From NCBI GenBank assembly GCA_949128115.1, contig OX421962.1, positions 41,067,745-41,131,744 on the forward strand: a stretch of 64,000 nucleotides of DNA. Reading direction: 5' to 3'. How positions within the stretch are numbered: position 1 is the first letter of the stretch; the number at the start of each line of letters is the position of its first letter. The DNA comes from Anaspis maculata. Lineage: Eukaryota > Arthropoda > Insecta > Coleoptera > Scraptiidae. Positions 48,290 through 60,630 of this stretch are shown here, piece by piece. The notes beneath the pieces were generated by a model that made no database searches, was not told where the DNA came from, and worked only from the letters and a program-made list of their open reading frames with translations. Both the position numbers and the translations under genes were made by a program.

Positions 48290-48886
48290 TTGACAAGTAG
48301 AAATAATGTGGAAAGGGGTTTGCATTTGTGTCTCTTATTTCATGTTATGGTTAGCGTATTTAGCAGGCTTGTAGTAGATCTAGCTTCAGAGGTGCGCAGC
48401 TGAAAGACTACTCCCCCAGCAATGCACTACATTGCGGTAAAAAAAGACAACGTTTACGTCCCGAACACAAATGTAGCTGCGGCGAGCTTATTAGAATGAA
48501 AAATGCGGATCTCTAGCTGAAGTCCAAGCAGAAAATCTTTAGAAAAAAGCGAGGAAAAAAGGTAGGTGGTGGTTGACTCTGCACGGCTAGCCCGAGGTGA
48601 TTTTTTCTGGGCTGGCAGGCTGGCTTGTTGCAAGACTGGTCGACGGGCTTGTGTGTTTCCCTCCGTGCGGATGTGACAGTCTGTTGCTTTTCCTTGGGCG
48701 GAAGCTATGGATGATTTAGAGAAAGGTCTGCGACGACGCTGGTCATCAACATGGAGCCCAATAAAGATCCTACGGGCTCCCAAAGGATTACAGGAACAAA
48801 AGTTTGCTTGTAGCGGACTGCACAAGACAGCAAAGTGACAGTTTTGACTTGCCACCAGTTGACGTAACAGCCGACGTTGCCTGCGG
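48290..48886 (-). repeat. Dispersed repeat R1, copy 2 (first part)
   Basis: Inverse of 18018-18640 with scattered differences. It continues after an insertion at 49377-49460. It is bounded at 48877-48886 by TTGCCTGCGG, matched by TTGCCGTGCGG at 49377-49387. Confidence 0.75.
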
Positions 48887-49376
48887 CCAGGGCCGTCTCT
48901 AGACATTTGGCCGCCCTCGTGCAAAAACTGTTAGGCCGCCCCTTTCTCTATTTTTTTTTAAATGTAAATTTTGTATATAGCTTTTTTAATTTAAATTTTA
49001 TTTTATGAAAATAACCGAAACAGCGACTGGAATTGCAATTTTCGCATTTTGAACAATTTTTTTTTATTAAGAAGGCAGTCAGTATAACTATATTATAATA
49101 AACAAATAAACGAAAGTAACTTACCTACCTACCGGACGGTTCGTGAATAAGGAAAAAAATCGTCAAAATAAGACGCCTGACCTTTTCTCGTGTCTATAAG
49201 GAATAAACAATAGCTACACTTGAATACCGAACTGCTTCTAGGTAGGTACTGTACTCACCAATTGATTACGATTCCACCGCCCTTAGGTAGAAATCAAAAA
49301 TTTAGCAAGGATCTTGCTAAATCTGATTTTATATTCACGTGTTTTAAAGGTAGGTATCCATCATACCGTTTGAAAG
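48887..49376. mobile_element. 490-bp insertion splitting repeat R1
   Basis: Sequence absent from copy 1 of R1, flanked by near-identical TTGCC(G)TGCGG on both sides. This looks like an insertion with a ~10-bp target duplication. It begins 'ccagggccgtctctagacat'. No coding content or clear inverted termini. Confidence 0.5.
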
Positions 49377-49460
49377 TTGCCGTGCGGCAACTTACACCTC
49401 TTCTTACAATTAGTTCCCTAAAACTTCCCCTACGAAACGGCCATTTTCCCCAATAAGGTC
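49377..49460 (-). repeat. Dispersed repeat R1, copy 2 (second part)
   Basis: Inverse of 17975-18050, including 'agttttagggaactaattgt' read on the - strand. It is contiguous with 48290-48886 once the insertion is removed. Confidence 0.65.
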
Positions 49461-49509
49461 GGGTTTTTATTTTTAAGCCTATAATCAGATCGCCGAGCCC
49501 CACCAACGA

Positions 49510-49560
49510 AGACCGACAGACACGTGTTTCGACCTTATCTGGGTCTCATCAGTGTCCGGG
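49510..49560 (-). ncRNA. Hammerhead ribozyme candidate (type I, short stem III)
   Basis: On the - strand: CTGATGA (49552-49546), stem II GACC (49545-49542) with loop CAGATAA and GGTC (49534-49531), then GAAA (49530-49527). A minimal stem III (ACACGTGT, self-complementary) is followed by the cleavage triplet GTC ending at 49519. Stem I pairs TGTC (49518-49515) with GACA (49556-49553). All core bases of the catalytic centre are present. Type I hammerheads with tiny stem III are known from Penelope-like elements and related animal retroelements. Self-cleavage itself is inferred. Confidence 0.65.
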
Positions 49561-50063
49561 TAGTCGAGGCAATGCTCAGCGATTTTAGTGAACGGGTCCC
49601 CCGATAAAATGATGATAAAACTCAATTCAAAATGACCCCTGTCAGCCCCGTCCCTTAAAATTATCGACATATGACGTATCATCAAGGTAATGTGTAGTCT
49701 TACTGTGTCAAATAAAGATTCATTTCAACCCAAATAAGTGATGGATTCAACGCATGATATTGCGACAAATACATTTTGTATTTTTCTTTACGAAGAGCAT
49801 TAATGACTATTTACTTATTTATTTATTATTATAATAGTCAATTTTTCAACTTCCCTCCTGACGGGGGCGTTCTGTCAAAATTAAAATTGAAACTTAAAAT
49901 TGTTATAGTATGTGTATCCATACAAGACAATAAGGGATCATCTCTGAACAAAATAGTAAAAGCTCCGCCACTGCAAACTGCATTTTAAAGGATTTCAAGC
50001 AATTCGGGATTCTAGTATGGAGAGGTCGAAAGTGCGCAGCTGCAAACAACATTGGCAATATCT

Positions 50064-50590
50064 CAAAATATCAGAGGCTTTTTTGAACTGACTATTACGC
50101 GATACCTTCCTAGGCGCCACGCAGGTAGTAACGGGTCCGGCTGGAACGAGTGGAACCGATTCCACCTCCCGGTGGTGTTTTGTCGATCCGGATCCGATTT
50201 TTCCGAATCGCAAACAGTAAAAGCGCCAATCTGAAATCCGAAATTTTGTTCCAATCCGAATGACCGGTCGATCAACAATACTGACATAATATCTCGATAT
50301 TTTAGATGCTCTTCTAAACCGACTATTACGCGATACCTTCCTCGGCGCCACGCAGGTCGTGACGGTGGCAGAGTTTCGGACCGGCTCGTAAAGTGAACCG
50401 CAACAAAAGCTAACGGATTCGGAGTCTGTCCTGGTCCTGCAACTCCTTCCGAACCGGATCTGCCGAACCGGATCCGCCGGAAGCAAATGGAACGGAACCG
50501 TTTGGAACGAATCCGCTTTCGGACCCGGACCGCCCATCTCTAGTGTCTGCGACAACTCGGATTCGACCAGTGTCGCACCATACCAAACGG
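50064..50590. repeat. GC-rich repeat with a ~230-bp direct duplication
   Basis: 'actattacgcgataccttcc' occurs at about 50090 and about 50322, followed each time by 'ggcgccacgcaggt'. Many GGATCCG/GGAACCG-like words follow. The 186-codon - strand frame here is produced by the duplicated unit and resembles no known protein. Confidence 0.6.
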
Positions 50591-52315
50591 TTCAACCCAA
50601 TTCATTTTTCTGACTTGTTGCATTGCGCACAGTTCTTTATATTATGACCTCGAAATTGACGTTTGAGGATTATAGCCTTCACGGTATTTTAAGCACTTTT
50701 TTTGGAAATCTTTAAAAATAAAACAAGTTTTGCATGGTCATTGTAGCGGCTATCCGGCTATCACTTCTGCAGTTCCAATAACAGCAATTTTCATTGGATC
50801 CACTACTACATATTTTCGCGATTTCCATTGTGTGGTACACTAAAAACACACCCTATTGTTCAGTTATACTTTTTAGTGAACTGAAACTTACGAATCTATA
50901 TTAGACTAGGATCATTTTTGAAAAAGTGGCCTGGAAAGTGGTTCTAGAGGCAAGTCATGTTGAAGTTTGGCAACATGTGTTTTAAGGGTATTTGGACCTC
51001 GCTAAATACGAAAACCATTGTTGCCAAGCCGAATTTTGCACCGGAAGCCCGCAATGGGGGGGTAAAGGGGGGGAAGACCAAAAATCACCATTTTCTACCA
51101 TTTTTGATACCGGGACTGAGACCTGTCATCAGTGTGGAGTAAATTACATCGTATCTTGATTAACTGAGGTCTTATACTATCATCTTCACATGATTACTGT
51201 CAAAATTTCCATAGGGGGGCGACTGGTGGGGGGAATGTTGACTGTTGAGATGATTCTTCTTTTCTCTTGATTTTGAGTGAATATATACATGTTTGGTATC
51301 TTTCCCTATCAAGTTTCATATTCTCAGTTCAATTATGGTGTCAAAATTGCAATAGGAGCAAGTTTGAACGAGTTTTAGAAGATAAAACATGTTTTATTGT
51401 CAATATTTTTTTTACCACTTTGAACTGTGTTATTTATTGCAAATCGTCATTTTTTTCTCAAAATTCTTACGTAGTTCGTTAGTCTGGTCTATTTCACACA
51501 ATACAGTCATGTAACTGATGTGCCTTTAACTTTTAAAATATGGAAAAAATATTTGTTTGTGAAAACTGTTTGGCGCTACTTTTCAACTTTATTTTTTGCT
51601 ATTATTTTATTGTATGATGAAAAACTGTGGTCCTCCACCCCATCATTATAAAGAAAACCTTAGCTGAGATATTCTAGAATGTACTTTTTTTCAAAAGAAG
51701 AGTTTTTCATGTCAGAACCTGATGCCCAGTAGGCAAGAGTCCTCTCAGAGAGGCCTGAGATGTTCTATTGAGCTCGAGAAACGGTTACCTCTTCCAAACG
51801 GATTTGATATGCCCTATTAAGATACAGAGAGGTTACCTTATTCCAACTTTTTTGTGATGTTCTTGAGCTCCAAATATGTCACCACTTTTGCACTTCTTTG
51901 AGATGTTCTATTAAGCTCCAAAGAGGTTACCTTTTTCCAACTTCTCTATGATGTTCTCTCAAGCTCCAAAGAAGGTTACCTTTTAGACCTTATTCAGAAT
52001 GTTTTATAAAATTATAAAACTCCAAAAGTTACCCTTGAGGTTACTTTTCTCCAACTTCTCTAAGAAGTTCTATTTCAGCTCCAAAAAAAAAAGTAATAAT
52101 AATTTTCTTTGGTATGTTTGATTATGCTCTAAAAAAGGTTACCTATTTTGGATTTCCGTGAGATGATCTATCAAACCTCCAAGAAAAGTTATACCTTTTT
52201 CGAACGTCTTGGGCAGGTGTTCTCTACCATCAACCTCTTAAAAAGAACAACTCTTCAAAATTTACGTTCATGAGATGCAAGGCTGGTCGACGTTATGTTG
52301 TACTATAGGTTGCCT

Positions 52316-53479
52316 TATAGCTACTCTATATAGGACAGCTGACTCGTCAGCCATTTTGGTGCAGATGTCACATTTGCGCATTCTGTCACGCGTTGTGATG
52401 CGTGGATAATTGATAGCGGGAAATTTGAAAATTAATCGTCAACCTCGTCGTACGAGGTATCAGTTTTCAACTATGATGAGCTTCGCCTTGTCCATGAATG
52501 AATGCCGACAGCGGCGTGACCCCTCACCTAATTCCACCTACCTAGAGAATGAACTGCAGACTGTAGTGAAACCCCCCCAAACCCGTGTCGGATTCGGCAG
52601 TTTTGCGCCCCGGGAATTCTGGGATCAAAAATCACGCCCCAGAAAACTGAGCTTTTCCAGTTTGTTTTGCACCCTCCAAGACCTTGCGCCCGAGATCTGT
52701 ATATCCTTTTTGCACCCCGATACCTCGAATAATCCAACAACACTGACACACCCCCTTATTGCTGGTACCCGGAGCGAACCGCACTCCCCGCACTCCCCGC
52801 CCTCCCCTTGGTACACCACACTGGCTGAAGAGGATTCAAAGTAGTGTTACAAATTTGCTTTGGGTACCTAGGTACCTACCTACTTCAATAATTAGGAGGA
52901 ACGTTCAAACACATATTGTTCACTGTTTTATTGCTGCATATAGGTACTGCTAATTTACAAGTCACATGAATTGTCGTACGAGGTGAGTATTCCACTATTT
53001 GTTCTTCGCGAGCTCGTGAGCATGCAGGCATCAGGCACTTCATTATTCCCTCAGTATTGTGCGAGTCGATCCAGGTCAATAACTCATCTCGGTTGTAGGG
53101 GCTCTTTGGTCCGGCGTTCACGACGTCGTTGATATCCTCTTCACCAGTTCACCACCACAGTGTAGGTATGGTCCCTCCCACGACGGATGAGGAACTACAT
53201 GTCCCAAATTATTCTGTTTTTCATGTATACTTACTAAATTACCAGAAAAATCACGATAAGAGCAGTTGAATTGTGCACACTTACCATATCTGTCAGTTTT
53301 TCTCTGAAACGTCAACAACGACGCATTTACGGCAACTTGACGTCCATAGCTAACGTTGTCTTCGAAAAACTAGGTTTACTAAACGCAAAAATTACGCAAA
53401 AAGACGCTTGACATCGGAACGTCGGACTGACATCTGCACCAAAATGGCTGACGAGTCAGCTAGCCTTTTATAGTAGCTG
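52316..53479. mobile_element. TIR element Z nested in Y
   Basis: TAGGTTGCCT flanks it on both sides (52306-52315 and 53480-53489), a 9-10 bp target duplication. Inverted ends share AGCTGACTCGTCAGCCATTT and 'ggtgcagatgtca'. The interior holds unrelated short frames on both strands (52410-52844 +, 52885-53121 -) that are not transposase-like and may be captured sequence. Confidence 0.8.
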
Positions 53480-53769
53480 TAGGTTGCCTCATCCAGTTTA
53501 TGAGTGACGTCACAAGATACCCTCCGGGAGCTTGATTTTGGCTGAAACTGATGTCGCTTTTTTTGTTTGACATTTCGGATCTTATTTTGATGGAAATCCA
53601 CCAAATTTCTGAACTGGACGAGAAATGGTTGATGCACATTCAACGATTGGTGGTTTTTAGATGAATCGGGCATGCTTTTATCCACCAAAACACAATTTGA
53701 ACCGCCGAACTGTCAAGACCAAAAACAAGGCTTAACGTTATCACGAGGTGAAGCGAACGGCGCAACTGT

Positions 53770-53842
53770 CACCGGGTAGCTCATTGGTAAAGAACCTGAC
53801 TTTCAACAGGAAGGTAGTGGGATCGATCCGCAGCCGTGCCGA
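53770..53842 (+). ncRNA. tRNA-like module, left arm of Y
   Basis: Has an A box TAGCTCATTGGTAAAG (53777-53792), an anticodon-arm-like CCTGACTTTCAACAGG and a B-box-like GGATCGATCC (53819-53829). Acceptor stem CACCGGG against AGCCGTG pairs only in part, and the anticodon stem-loop is one base off standard. It is tRNA-like, probably a pseudo-tRNA, though the Pol III promoter boxes could still work. Confidence 0.5.
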
Positions 53843-53980
53843 ATTTTTTTTTCTTCAAAAACACCCAAATTGCGATTTTAAAAATTAGAAAGAGGAAACA
53901 AAATTCAAATTAGTGTTGCCCAACTCATATTTAATTTTAAAAATCACAATTTGGGTGTTTTTGAAGAAAAAAAAGTTCGG

Positions 53981-54050
53981 CACGGCTGCGGTTCGATACC
54001 ACTACCTTCCTGTTGAAAGTCAGGTTCTTTACCAATGAGCTACCCGGTGA
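53981..54050 (-). ncRNA. tRNA-like module, right arm of Y
   Basis: Mirror copy of the module at 53770-53842. The B box here is closer to consensus (GGTATCGAACC on the - strand, 54000-53990). The A box is TAGCTCATTGGTAAAG (54043-54028). The two modules face each other across about 140 bp. Confidence 0.5.
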
Positions 54051-55414
54051 CAGATGCGCGGTCCGCTTCACCTCGTGATAACGTTATCGCCTTGTTTTTG
54101 GTCTTGACAGTTCGGCGGTTCAAATTGTGTTTTGGTGGATAAAAGCATGCCCGATTCATCTAAAAACCACCAATCGTTGAATGTGCATCAACCATTTCTC
54201 GTCCAGTTCAGAAATTTGGTGGATTTCCGTCGAAATAAGATCCGAAATGTCAAACAAAAAAAGCGACATCAGTTTCAGCCAAAATCAAGCTCCCGGAGGG
54301 TATCTTGTGACGTCACTCATAAACTGGATGAGGCAACCTATAGTACAACATAACGTCGACCAGCCTTGCATGAGATGTACCTATATTCGAAAAAGCCGCA
54401 TTCCTCTAATAATACCCAGGGAAGAGGTAGAAGAGATTTTGAAATCGAATGTAATAAATGTAAATGATAAAACCCAATTGTATTATTCAACTTAACGTTT
54501 AGGGTCATGTATCTGTTTTCGATTACACCAAGTTCTCTTCAGTTTCATTAGCGTATTTTTTTTTTAATTCTATAAATCATGATATTTCAATGCAAATCGG
54601 AGTTTTTTTCGACAATTCTTGCGTATTTCGTTAGTCTGGTGTATTTTACACAATATATCCACATACTAAGTGTGTTTTCACTTTTTAAAATATGAAAAAC
54701 TTGAGTTTTGATTAAACATACATCATACAGCAAAAAACAAAGTTGAAAAGTAGGGCCAAAGAATTTCCAAAAAAAAAATTTTTCTTCACATTTAAAAAAG
54801 TAGAGGCAAATCAATTGGATGCCTATATCATGGTAAATACATGAAACTAACGAATTACGCAAGAATTTTGAGAAAAAATGCCGATTTGCAGTAAAATAAC
54901 ACAGTTGAAAGACGTAAAAAAATATTGATAAAAAACATGTTTTATCATGTAAAACTTGTTTAAACTCGCTTCTATTGCAATTTAAACACCATAGTTGAAT
55001 AGGGACTATAGAAATTAGTCGGAAACGATACCAAACATGTTTATATTTACTCAAAATCGAAAGAAAAGAAGAATCATCTACACAGTCAACATTTCCCCCA
55101 CCAGTCTTCCCCCTCTAGAAATTTTGACATAATTATGTCAATATGGTAGTATAAGACCTCAGTGAATCAAGATATGATGTAATTCACTCCACGTTAATGA
55201 CAGGTCGCAGTCCCGACATCAAAAATGGTGAAAAATAGTGATTTTTGGTCTTCCCTCCCCTTTACCCCCCCATTGCGGGCTCCCGGTGCAAAATTCGACT
55301 TGGCAACAATGGTTTTCGTATTCAGCGGGGTCCAAATACCCTTAAAACGTATGTTGCCAAACTTTAACATGACTTGCCTCTAGCATTGCATTTTATCCGA
55401 AAAGATCCTAGACT

Positions 55415-58400
55415 ATATAGCAAAAATTAGTATTCACTCAAATTACTGTGTTAATTTCCGGAATTTGCACGAATTTCATCACGTGACCGGAGTGTACCAA
55501 TGGCAAGCCCTCCGTACTTCGCGCATGCGTCAGGAGAAAGATAAACTAGATTTGTCTACATCGTTCGTGCTGGGTAGGGCAACCTCTTGTTTTTTACCGA
55601 GACTTGGTCACGGGACTCAACTGGACACTTCTCAAAAGTGACCTAAGGAAAGGGTGTAGGTACTCACAGTCACTATACATGCAGTCATGCAAAGTTTCAT
55701 CTTAGCAGAATGAAAAGCAAGGTTGATCCCACTATAACCTCCGCATTGTAAGTATAGATACATCGTATGTTGCCAACGACAGAATGGTCGTAAATCAAGC
55801 TGTATTTTTTTGTCTGAAGTTTTAACTGAAAGTGCCTATATCTAACAATATCGTCTACTTATACCTGAGAAAAGTATTCAAGATAAGTCATGTTGGTAGA
55901 TAATCCGCTTTTTTGAAATAGGACGCTATCATCTCCTGGTAATTAAGTTATCTGTACAATGTATTAGAACGTCACGCCGTCAGTGTTATTCTTATAAACA
56001 ATATCTACCCGACTTTATCGGTTACCTGCAGCCGCCTTATAAATCGTCTAAGTATAGGTTGAGAATATTCGACACTATTAATAGAACACCATGAGATTCC
56101 CTCGTTGGATTAGTTATGATGCGACACTTCCGCTTAGCCGGATGGATTTCTGCGGCGAAGCACATGGGGATATGTATTTATAATTAATAACATTCCGGAA
56201 TAACTGCACTCTGCTAGCGCACACACAAGCACGCAGAAGAAACGTCAGAATATCTAAATAATCTCAGAGCTTATAGAGCCGGGTGAAAGGGTAACTATTA
56301 AATGACTAAGACAGTGGCAGAACCTGACATTTGTGCTGTAAATCAGGCAGGAAAAATTAATGAGGAACTTGTGGAAGGACAACTATTACCACTATTAAGT
56401 ATTCTCACTGTCTGTTCCGGATTTATGCCTAACGTCGCACTATCAAACGAATTCGTTTTCATCTTGAAAATAAAAGTTTGACGGAAAAAAGGCACGGCTT
56501 TCATTCATGCATGCACAATCTGATCGGATATCATCCAATAAAAGACAATTATCTGCCTGCTTTCGATTGTAGCTTCCAGCTATAAACATTGCACAATGCA
56601 CAGTGCTTTCTGTTGAAATTTTTCAAAACCGCATAGTTCTTCCTACTAAGCCTGCGCTCCCATTACTTTAATATCTAGGATCTGAGGAAAGTAGTAAATT
56701 TCTAATATAAGAACAGCCATCACAGTTACGTTAACTCACACTCCTAGAATACCTTGAATAAAAGACTTATTATAGTCAGATCATCAGCCATCAGTTAAGG
56801 ACAAATAGGTATTAAAGTTTTATTGTCTTTAATAAAAAACGGGCGCCACTTTGTAGGTAAAAGCCATACGTAATCTTTGATTGATCATAACCGGTACTTT
56901 TACAGCATGATTTATAATCGTGCAGAATAACTGTCGTATTTACTTGTATTTTTTACATGCATGCATTCTAAAAATGTACGCTCATAAATTATCTCTTTAA
57001 TTAATTAATGTGGTGCTACAATCCGTTCAATAGCCCGTGTTTAAGATTACATTCGAGCAGTAATTAATCAAAAATTCCGCATTTTTTAGCACAGGTACTG
57101 TTATTACTACAATTCCGACAAGGATGCGACCAGTAGCAGCCCGGAGATTTTGCGCTCGATCACCTACTTTGCTACTTTTTACGTAAATTGTAAACACTTT
57201 TGAGGCGTTTGAGCCGACACATATCTTCCTATGTGCGTATATTCAAAAGCAAATGGAATATTGTGCGGCATTATTAATTATGCGATGCTTAATGTATCCA
57301 TGAAAGTCAGAGCGTTAAATTTATGATCATCTCTCGATTATATGGTTGTAAAACATCATTCAGAAATGGGGAGGGAACTTTTTCATCAGAATGTGTTGAT
57401 GATGATGTGCTCAAGTTGTTGTGCAAAAAAATCACGCGATCCGGTGCGCCACAGATACATACATTTTCTCAGTGACCTGTCCCCATATTCCAGGTGACGT
57501 TTGTGTAGCACTGGCACTCAACTGGTCAAGCTTTGAAAAATCTTTTATCTCGTGTGTAAAGTCTTTCTAGGGATATTCCGTTACAGTGAGACCTCATTCA
57601 ATTTAAATGCTCTTGAACAGAGCGTATCCCATGCACCTATGCAAAGAGAAGGTCTATTAGTATCAAGTATTACGTTACAAAAAATTTATCAAAACGGTCA
57701 AGTTAAATATTTTCATATGATTGGCGAAAAATTACAGCAATGATGTCTTCTATTCTGATCAGTTGACCACTGTTTATTGATTGCGACCTCATCGCATACT
57801 CGCATCAGTCTGTGTGGAATAGTTATCAAAGGAAATTTACTTCAAAAGGCTTTGTGATTTATGATTATTGTCTCTCATATCAAACAATAGTTTATGCAAT
57901 CAAACCATCACCACGAGTAAGTATTCTTCATCAGCCGGACCCCCCTTGGTGTAGTAAATATTGAATGTTTACTTTGATGGATCAAATTGAATCTACCATA
58001 CCTATACCATCATATAATAAAATAAATGATGATAATAAAAATTTGATGAATTTATGCTCGTTTGCATTTGAGAAACGAGTGTAGGACATTTCACCAACAC
58101 CGAAAGCATCGACAGGCCGACAAACCGACACCCCGACTCATAGGTGTGAAGTATCTGGTCTGTGATTAATGTCCTGTTAAACTTATCCTGTGAACAAATT
58201 AGTATCCTGATACAACATCGCTCTAATTAAATAATTATAACATGCCAATTACGATTTTTTTGCATTTATACCTACACAAGTATATATGTCGGTACCTACC
58301 TACTTTTTGGATCCATTATATCAATTGATTAAACAGAAGAGTTGATCATTGTCATTTCGTAATGGTAGTGTACGCCCCTCGTTTATCAAAGGACCATTTT

Positions 58401-60150
58401 GCATGTTCAGAAAGCGAACAATGTTCACAGTAAAGTAATTGCGGCTATTAGTCGGTTTATTAAAGATGCGACGTGGGCATTTTGTACTGCCGCGGAAACG
58501 CTAAATCATTCTTATGTTATTAGCGTTATACGGAGACCACATACACCTAGCCATTAAGGGATATTTTCCGAAAACCGGCGTTTACTTGGAGGTCAGTACC
58601 AGTATCCAGCTTCATAGTCCGTAGAGTTTTTCTCATCTCCAGAGATGATATGATGAGAAAGCCTTCTTTATAATCTTCGAACGAGAATAATGTTGGAAAG
58701 TGGAAGCGCTTAAATAGACACTTCGTTGGCAAAAAAAAGTCCGTGACTATTCCATTATAATATCCTGCTCGGAGACCTTGACATTGTATGGGAAATTATG
58801 TAGGAAGTTAACTCTTGGACGTGTCATATTCATGCTTGCACCAATGGGTAGTCTTACAAAATACATGTGCGGTAAACATTAATTAAATATAATCGTCCGA
58901 TAAATATTTACTTTGAACCAGTAGTTATTACTGTTTAATGTCAATATAAAGTTTCGAGGATTTCTCTGTACACATTTCCAGTGAAGTATTTTGTGATTAA
59001 TTAGGAAGTTGCAACCAGGAAAATTATTGACCCTGGTGCTAAACTGCTGTACTGCTGAACACTCTCAAAACTTGTACGAAAATTGCCGATTGAACGATAT
59101 CCTTGATGGGTTACGCGGAATGTGGCGTGTGCTGGTAGCCAGGACCAAAGATGCTGTTCAATATTTCACATTAATTAAGCTCCTTACATAACAGGCTCGG
59201 CGTTATGCAGAAAGAGATATCTTTCTCACACGTTGGCAAGACAGTTAAGTAAAACTGCATTTAATGACACCATGTGACTGAGCTGGCCATTATCAATATC
59301 GTTATTCAGTACCTATGCAAATTTTCAAGTATAGTAATGCCACCTCACTGCTACTGTTTTAAGTTCATTTATTAGAATGGCGACTAGTAAATGCTGTGTA
59401 CGGTGTCAGTATACGACAGTATACGTGACCATACCATTTGCTCTTTATACCCAACTATTTATGGTAATGATATATGGTACGGGTGTACATAGTGTTATCA
59501 CCACCAAATGCAAAATTACTAAGAACTTATAACGTAGAGTACGTATTGAATTGCTAATATTAATACTATGCAGCCTGAAAGTGCGAAGATCACGACTCGA
59601 TTTTATCGTCGTCTTGGCCGAATACATTTAAATGTTAAACTTTGTCATTCAACAACGACTCGCGGAACGCGCAAAGTTAATCCCCTGTGATATTGTTTAC
59701 TGCCCTAAATGTTATTCAAAGCCGTTTTGAATCGTGCACCTAATGTCAAGCGTGCACAATTACCCGCACAATGGCGCGAGCTTAACGGTGATTCCAGAGC
59801 TCGCGAGACGAATTAGTTTCAACTTCATAATGATCTATTTAGTGAGTGGCTAACAAACATCCAGATAAGCCGGTTGGTGCCAGAGCCAACACCTGTATGA
59901 AGTCGCCGAATAACTGTAACGCCTACTATTACTCTTGAATGCTTCATTTGATACGCGTGCCCGCTATTTCGAAGGACTAAAAGGATTCCCCAGGAGCAGG
60001 TCAGTTTTAAGAAAAACAACTCTTGAGAAATGAGATCTGACATCTGTTGCCAGTGCTAAAAAATTAGCTAAAATGAAATTATCTATAGCATATCAATAAT
60101 AGGCACAGGTGATGGAAATTTTTCAGATCTATAGACAAATTTCAAATAAA
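55415..60150. other. 4.7 kb without genes or recognised repeats
   Basis: AT-rich single-copy-looking sequence. No frame resembles a protein, no splice-flanked Ras-like exon was found and no terminal-repeat element was seen. TAATTA-type words cluster at about 56995-57075 and 58200-58245, which would suit homeodomain binding but prove nothing. Confidence 0.5.
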
Positions 60151-60181
60151 TTTACTTTTTTACTTTTGTTTCTTTCTTTGT

Positions 60182-60375
60182 TTGACAGATGACAGACGGA
60201 AACCTGAGCAAAAACCAATGGGCGCTCATTTCACGGACCAGCAATGTCCGCATACCAAATTTCAAGTCTATCGGGTCAACGGTGCGGCAGTTATCGTGGA
60301 AGATCACAGACACGCACACACAGACATACGCCATGACAGGCATCGTTCTAAAGTTGTTCCTCATCCTCTTGAGGG
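60182..60375. repeat. Dispersed module related to 16.8-17.0 kb
   Basis: Shares 'caaatttcaagtctatcggg', 'gaagatcacagacacgcaca' and 'tcatttgacagatgacag'-like text, inverse to the module next to the GT microsatellite at 16.8 kb. Confidence 0.5.
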
Positions 60376-60630
60376 ACCTCAAAATTGATATATCCGGTGA
60401 ATCTCGAAACTTTTTCTACACGATTACAATACTTCATCTTCTATGTGTTGGTGGGGGGTCGGGAAAGTAAAACATGTGCTGGTGTGGGGTCGGGAGAGTA
60501 AAAAAAATTAGGGTGATATCAAGGGGACTGGAGATCAAAATGAGGTAAATAAAATGGAATAAAATTCCGAAACTTCCGATTTCCATTGAATCTAATCTTA
60601 CGAGCAATTCACGATTTAAATTGATTTCAC

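Larger units (their letters stand above)
52278..54368. mobile_element. Palindromic transposon Y nested in X, MULE-like 9-bp target duplication
   Basis: CATGAGATG occurs on both sides (52269-52277 and 54369-54377). The element starts CAAGGCTGGTCGACGTTATG and ends with the exact complement. Without its own insertion (Z) it is about 930 bp of nearly perfect inverted repeat, arms about 430 bp. A 9-bp duplication is typical of Mutator-like elements, though the junction also permits shorter readings. Each arm has a tRNA-like module. Confidence 0.85.
50903..55414. mobile_element. Palindromic transposon X, copy 2 (interrupted)
   Basis: Same element as in the slit intron (4186-6596), same orientation. 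Its left part is 50903-52277 and its right part 54369-55414, split by a nested 2.1-kb insertion. Ends are AGACTAGGATC and the complement AGTCTAGGATC. Divergence between the copies is slight, mostly single substitutions and short indels. Confidence 0.9.

Noticed and set aside
49995..50555. 186-codon - strand open frame
   Set aside because: Produced by a GC-rich duplicated repeat; the peptide repeats itself with the DNA unit and matches no family.
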